Assembly: GCA_049889095.1 (NCBI GenBank)
Contig: JBLJFK010000003.1
Source: Ewingella sp049889095
GTDB taxonomy: Bacteria > Pseudomonadota > Gammaproteobacteria > Enterobacterales > Enterobacteriaceae
DNA: 64,000 nt
Direction: 5' to 3' (one strand)
The translations under genes were made by a program, and so were the position numbers. Under the pieces are notes generated by a model. The model was not told where the DNA came from. It worked only from the letters and a program-made list of their open reading frames with translations, and searched no databases. This document shows, piece after piece, positions 60,922-64,000 of this stretch; within the stretch, counting starts at the first letter, position 1, and each line of letters starts with the position of its first letter.

Positions 60922-61353
60922 CTATTGCGTTACGTTACCGGTCTGCTCAGCACCCACTAAACCCACTTTCAGATAACCGGCTTTTCGCAGGGTATCCATC
61001 ACGCCCATCAGTGTTTCATAATCTACCGACTTATCAGCCTGGAAGAAAATGGTGCTCTGCTTGTCGCCGTGCGTACGTTGATCAAGTTGTGCGGTGAGGT
61101 TATCGCGATTAACAACGCTGTCGCCCAGATAGAGTTGCTTGTCAGCTTTCACGGTGAGGAACACCGGTTTTTCCGGGCGCGGCTGCGGCTTAGCCGTCGA
61201 GGCGGGTAAATCTACACGTACATCAACGGTCGCCAGTGGCGCGGCCACCATGAAGATGATCAACAACACCAACATCACATCGATAAAAGGCGTGACGTTG
61301 ATGTCATGCATTTCACCGCTTTCGTCGAGATCGTCATTTAAACGTATGGCCAT
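60922..61353 (-). CDS. exbD: TonB-system energiser ExbD
   Basis: ExbD forms with ExbB the proton-driven motor that energises TonB for iron-siderophore and vitamin B12 uptake. The 143 residues have a cytoplasmic start MAIRLNDDLDESGEMHD, then a single membrane helix with the essential Asp in INVTPFIDVMLVLLIIFMVA, and a periplasmic domain. It starts six bases after exbB and shares its iron control. Confidence 0.96.
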   Translation of the reverse strand: MAIRLNDDLDESGEMHDINVTPFIDVMLVLLIIFMVAAPLATVDVRVDLPASTAKPQPRPEKPVFLTVKADKQLYLGDSVVNRDNLTAQLDQRTHGDKQSTIFFQADKSVDYETLMGVMDTLRKAGYLKVGLVGAEQTGNVTQ

Positions 61354-61359
61354 AATTTA

Positions 61360-62307
61360 TTACCCTACGCGCAACTGGCGATCGGCCACTGGCCGCGATG
61401 TTTCACCTGCGCTGGCAGCCAGATCCAGATCACGTCCCTGCAACAGTAAAATCTGCGCGGCCACATCCCCCACCTGATGGCGATAAGAGCCGATAGTGCG
61501 GGCGAAGATGTTGTAAATCACCACTGCTGGGATCGCGGCAATCAGGCCAACGGCGGTAGCCAGCAGAGCTTCGGCAATCCCAGGAGCGACCACGGCAAGA
61601 TTGGTGGTTTGCGTCTGGGCAATACCAATGAAGCTGTTCATGATGCCCCACACCGTACCGAACAGACCGACGAACGGAGAGATAGCGCCGATGGTGGCGA
61701 GGATACCATTGCCACGGCCCATATGGCGTCCGGCAGCACTGACGCGGCGCTCCAGACGAAAACCAGTACGATCCTTGATGCCGCCGTTGTCGGTTGACCC
61801 AGCGGATAGTTCGAGTTCATTTTGGGCATCGCGCACCATCTGGCTGCTGATGCTGTTAGCGTCAAAACTTTCTGCCTGCTCAGCGGCTTCGTCCAGCGTG
61901 CGTACCGTTTCCAGTGCAGCGAACTCACGGCGCAAACGGCGCTTGCCGCTCCACACTTCAGCACCTTTGCTAAACAGCAACGTCCAGGTGACCACCGAGG
62001 CCAGCAACAGGCCAATCATCACGATTTTCACTATCACGTCAGCGTGGTGATACATGCCAAGCACGGAGAGATCTTTAGGGATAACCGGAAGCGCGACCCT
62101 ATTATCGACGGGCGCAGCAGAAGCGCTGATCGGCGTCACTGCCGCTGGAGTTTCGTTAGTACTGTCTGTCGGTTGGGCTGCTTGCGTTACCGCTTCAGTT
62201 GCCGCAGAAGAAGGTGCCGCGTAGGCATTGCCAGCAAGGCATGCTACCAAAACTAATGGCATCAGAAATGACGCCATCTCTTTCATCTTATTGCGAGCCG
62301 TTTTCAA
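61360..62307 (-). CDS. exbB: TonB-system energiser ExbB, long form
   Basis: ExbB is the membrane channel part of the TonB motor. I choose a TTG start at 62307 because GGAGG stands six bases away, giving 315 residues; an ATG at 62286 is the alternative and the frame to 62355 has no site. A signal-like helix MASFLMPLVLVACLAGNAYA and a Thr/Ala-rich periplasmic stretch precede the three helices of the MotA/ExbB domain. E. coli ExbB (244) lacks this extension, which occurs in Yersinia- and Serratia-type proteins. Confidence 0.9.
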   Translation of the reverse strand: MKTARNKMKEMASFLMPLVLVACLAGNAYAAPSSAATEAVTQAAQPTDSTNETPAAVTPISASAAPVDNRVALPVIPKDLSVLGMYHHADVIVKIVMIGLLLASVVTWTLLFSKGAEVWSGKRRLRREFAALETVRTLDEAAEQAESFDANSISSQMVRDAQNELELSAGSTDNGGIKDRTGFRLERRVSAAGRHMGRGNGILATIGAISPFVGLFGTVWGIMNSFIGIAQTQTTNLAVVAPGIAEALLATAVGLIAAIPAVVIYNIFARTIGSYRHQVGDVAAQILLLQGRDLDLAASAGETSRPVADRQLRVG

Positions 62308-62381
62308 GCGTCGCCTCCAGCCAGAATCAATGTGTATGGGGGTTGATAGCGCCAAATCATATCAAACAAAAAGCTCGAATT

Positions 62382-62400
62382 GATAGTGGTTCTCATTATT
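62382..62400 (-). promoter_or_regulatory. Fur box upstream of exbB
   Basis: On the minus strand AATAATGAGAACCACTATC matches 15 of 19 positions of the Fur consensus GATAATGATAATCATTATC. It is about 75 bp before the exbB start and would repress exbBD when iron is sufficient, as in other enterobacteria. Confidence 0.75.
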
Positions 62401-62600
62401 ATTTACATTATCGCTGCCCCGTGCGCCCATGTCATTGACCGGTAACAAGCTTTTTGGGGTTTATCCGCAAATGCGTCAAACCTCACCCAGTTCACATTTT
62501 TGGAAAAAATTGACGCGTAAATCAATCGATCGATACATTAATTACAAACAAAACGCCGTTTTAAATATTAAGAAATATAATTCCATAACTGTTATCAGTT

Positions 62601-62616
62601 TGTGACATCGTTCAAA
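62601..62616 (+). promoter_or_regulatory. Putative CRP site before the TRAP operon
   Basis: TGTGACATCGTTCAAA has one perfect half-site TGTGA and a weaker TCAAA after six bases. It lies about 130 bp before the TRAP substrate-binding protein gene. CRP control is common for TRAP carbon uptake genes. The remaining part of 62401-62744 is AT-rich and holds no gene. Confidence 0.45.
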
Positions 62617-62744
62617 TAAACAGCACCCCTGATCGGGTATCTTTCCGAAGTGGGTAAAGACCGGACACCGGCAGCCTTCTTACATGTCATCCATTTCCCC
62701 TGTTTTTATTTTCCTTACTAACTGAGTACCCTGGAGACAAAACT

Positions 62745-63722
62745 ATGAAAATGCAGAACGCAATTTTCAGTCTTTGCCTGAGTTCCGCTACCCTTCTCTT
62801 TAGTCAAAGTCTGCTGGCACAGACGATCAAAGCCGCCGATGTTCACCCCCAAGGCTACCCTAACGTCGTTGCCGTACAACACATGGGCGAAAAACTGCAA
62901 CAGCAAACCGACGGCAGGCTGGAGATAAAAACCTTCCCCGGCGGCGTGCTGGGTGATGAAAAACAGGAAATCGAGCAGGCTCAGATCGGAGCGCTGGACA
63001 TTATCCGTGTGTCGATGACGCCGGTGGCGTCGATTTTGCCGGAGATTAGCGTCTTCACCCTGCCCTACGTTTTCCGCGATGAAGACCACATGCATAAGGT
63101 GCTCGACGGCAATATCGGCAAGGAGATTGGCGATAAGATCACTAATGACCCGAAATCCCGCCTGGTGTTTCTGGGCTGGATGGATGGTGGTACACGCAAC
63201 CTGATCACCAAACAGCCAGTGGTGAAACCTGAAGATTTGCGTGGCATGAAAATCCGCGTTCAGGGAAGCCCAATTGCGCTGGCAACACTCAAAGCCATGG
63301 GAGCTAACCCGGTAGCGATGGGCGTCAGTGAAGTGTTCAGCGGGATGCAAACCGGGGTTATCGACGGCACGGAGAACAATCCGCCAACGTTCGTCGCCCA
63401 CAACTATATGCCGGTGGTGAAAAACTACACCTACAGCCGTCACTTCATTATTCCCGAACTGTTCCTCTATTCAAAAGTGAAGTGGGACAAGCTGTCGAAA
63501 GACGATCAACAACTGATGCTGAAACTGGCGAAAGAAGCGCAGGACGAGCAGCGCGAGCTGTGGAAAACCTACAACGACAAATCCCTTGCCACTATGAAAG
63601 CGGGCGGCGTGGCGTTTTATGAGATTGACCGCGAGGACTATTTCAAAGCGACCCAACCGGTGCGTGATGAATTCGGTAAAGGCCACGAAGGGCTGATGCA
63701 GAAAATTGCCGACGTTCAATAA
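62745..63722 (+). CDS. TRAP transporter substrate-binding protein (DctP family)
   Basis: A 325-residue periplasmic binding protein of a tripartite ATP-independent transporter. The signal peptide MKMQNAIFSLCLSSATLLFS is followed by the mature start near QTIKAADVHP. The DctP segments DLRGMKIRVQGSPIALATLK and MQTGVIDGTENNPP, with the conserved Arg for carboxylate binding, point to an organic or sugar acid as ligand. A membrane subunit gene follows after a hairpin. Confidence 0.92.
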   Translation: MKMQNAIFSLCLSSATLLFSQSLLAQTIKAADVHPQGYPNVVAVQHMGEKLQQQTDGRLEIKTFPGGVLGDEKQEIEQAQIGALDIIRVSMTPVASILPEISVFTLPYVFRDEDHMHKVLDGNIGKEIGDKITNDPKSRLVFLGWMDGGTRNLITKQPVVKPEDLRGMKIRVQGSPIALATLKAMGANPVAMGVSEVFSGMQTGVIDGTENNPPTFVAHNYMPVVKNYTYSRHFIIPELFLYSKVKWDKLSKDDQQLMLKLAKEAQDEQRELWKTYNDKSLATMKAGGVAFYEIDREDYFKATQPVRDEFGKGHEGLMQKIADVQ

Positions 63723-63727
63723 CCTGA

Positions 63728-63756
63728 TGTGAGGCAACCTGCAATGTTGCCTCACA
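63728..63756 (+). promoter_or_regulatory. Intercistronic hairpin between TRAP dctP and dctQ genes
   Basis: TGTGAGGCAAC and GTTGCCTCACA form a perfect 11-bp stem around a 7-base loop, five bases after the binding-protein stop. A TTTC follows but no long T run. It would raise binding-protein mRNA over that of the membrane subunits. Confidence 0.75.
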
Positions 63757-63779
63757 TTTCGCGCACTTTCGGGGGTTTC

Positions 63780-64000
63780 ATGCTGAACCGTTATCAACGT
63801 TTGATGGACATACTGTATCTCTTCTCCATGTGGCTGGCGGGGATCGCCCTGCTGCTGATGGTGGCCGTGATCCCGATTGGGATCTTCGCGCGCTATGTCA
63901 TGAATCGCGCCCTCTCCTGGCCGGAACCGGTCGCTATCTTGTGCATGGTGACCTTCACCTTTATCGGCGCGGCCGTGGCCTATCGCTCCGGTTCTCACAT
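63780..64000 (+). CDS. TRAP transporter small permease (DctQ family), N-terminal part
   Basis: The ATG at 63780 follows GGGGG by five bases and opens a frame MLNRYQRLMDILYLFSMWLA that runs off the right edge. The first 73 codons hold two membrane helices and the family segment FARYVMNRALSWPEPVAILC. It is the small membrane subunit of the TRAP system whose binding protein lies upstream. The large subunit should follow outside the window. Confidence 0.9.
   Translation, partial: MLNRYQRLMDILYLFSMWLAGIALLLMVAVIPIGIFARYVMNRALSWPEPVAILCMVTFTFIGAAVAYRSGSH

Overview
The window is chromosomal DNA of an enterobacterium. Its first 27 kb follows almost gene for gene the Escherichia coli tktA to pheV segment: tkt, loiP, speB, speA, metK, galP, sprT, endA, rsmE, gshB, yqgE, ruvX, yggR, yggS, proC, yggT, yggU, rdgB, hemW, yggN, yggL, trmB, mutY, yggX, mltC, speC and tRNA-Phe. 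A glutaminase gene lies near where E. coli has ansB, ERIC repeats are scattered through, and ExbB has a long N-terminal extension. Together these suggest a member of Yersiniaceae (Serratia, Rahnella, Rouxiella or Ewingella type). I cannot fix the genus from sequence reading alone.

Layout. (1) 1-26.9 kb: core genes. These cover polyamine synthesis (speA, speB, speC), S-adenosylmethionine synthesis (metK), glutathione synthesis (gshB), DNA and nucleotide maintenance (mutY, rdgB, ruvX), tRNA and rRNA methylation (trmB, rsmE), iron handling (yggX) and cell wall turnover (mltC). Three ERIC palindromes sit between genes. A small yqgB-like gene, preceded by a six-codon reading frame, overlaps the start of speA. 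(2) 27.6-33.5 kb: an eroded island next to tRNA-Phe. It holds a frameshifted, truncated P4-type integrase, a protein with five 48-residue Myb/SANT-like repeats, and a type VI secretion remnant in which tssB and tssC are intact but the next gene appears to be a chimera of the tssK start and the vasL end. (3) 33.7-36.5 kb: an amino-acid ABC uptake pair without an ATPase, followed by an aminotransferase. (4) 36.6-40.7 kb: a Met-rich MxKDx peptide, a Tat-exported molybdopterin oxidoreductase, a cytochrome b561 and a divergent two-component system. This resembles a periplasmic methionine-oxidation defence unit against hypochlorite or other reactive chlorine. (5) 40.8-47.0 kb: a sugar-type operon with three tandem Gfo/Idh/MocA oxidoreductases and a GPH symporter, opposite a LacI regulator. 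(6) 47.1-50.6 kb: yghU, a LysR regulator and an MFS exporter. (7) 51.0-57.1 kb: a complete Csu-type archaic chaperone-usher pilus operon with six genes. (8) 57.1-64 kb: a cold-shock-domain protein, ytfH/qorB, alkB, a shikimate-dehydrogenase-like gene, exbB-exbD with a Fur box, and the start of a TRAP transporter operon.

The most interesting parts are the MxKDx/molybdoenzyme/cytochrome/two-component unit, the Myb-repeat gene coupled to the type VI remnant, and the three-oxidoreductase sugar operon whose middle enzyme lacks the usual family motifs.
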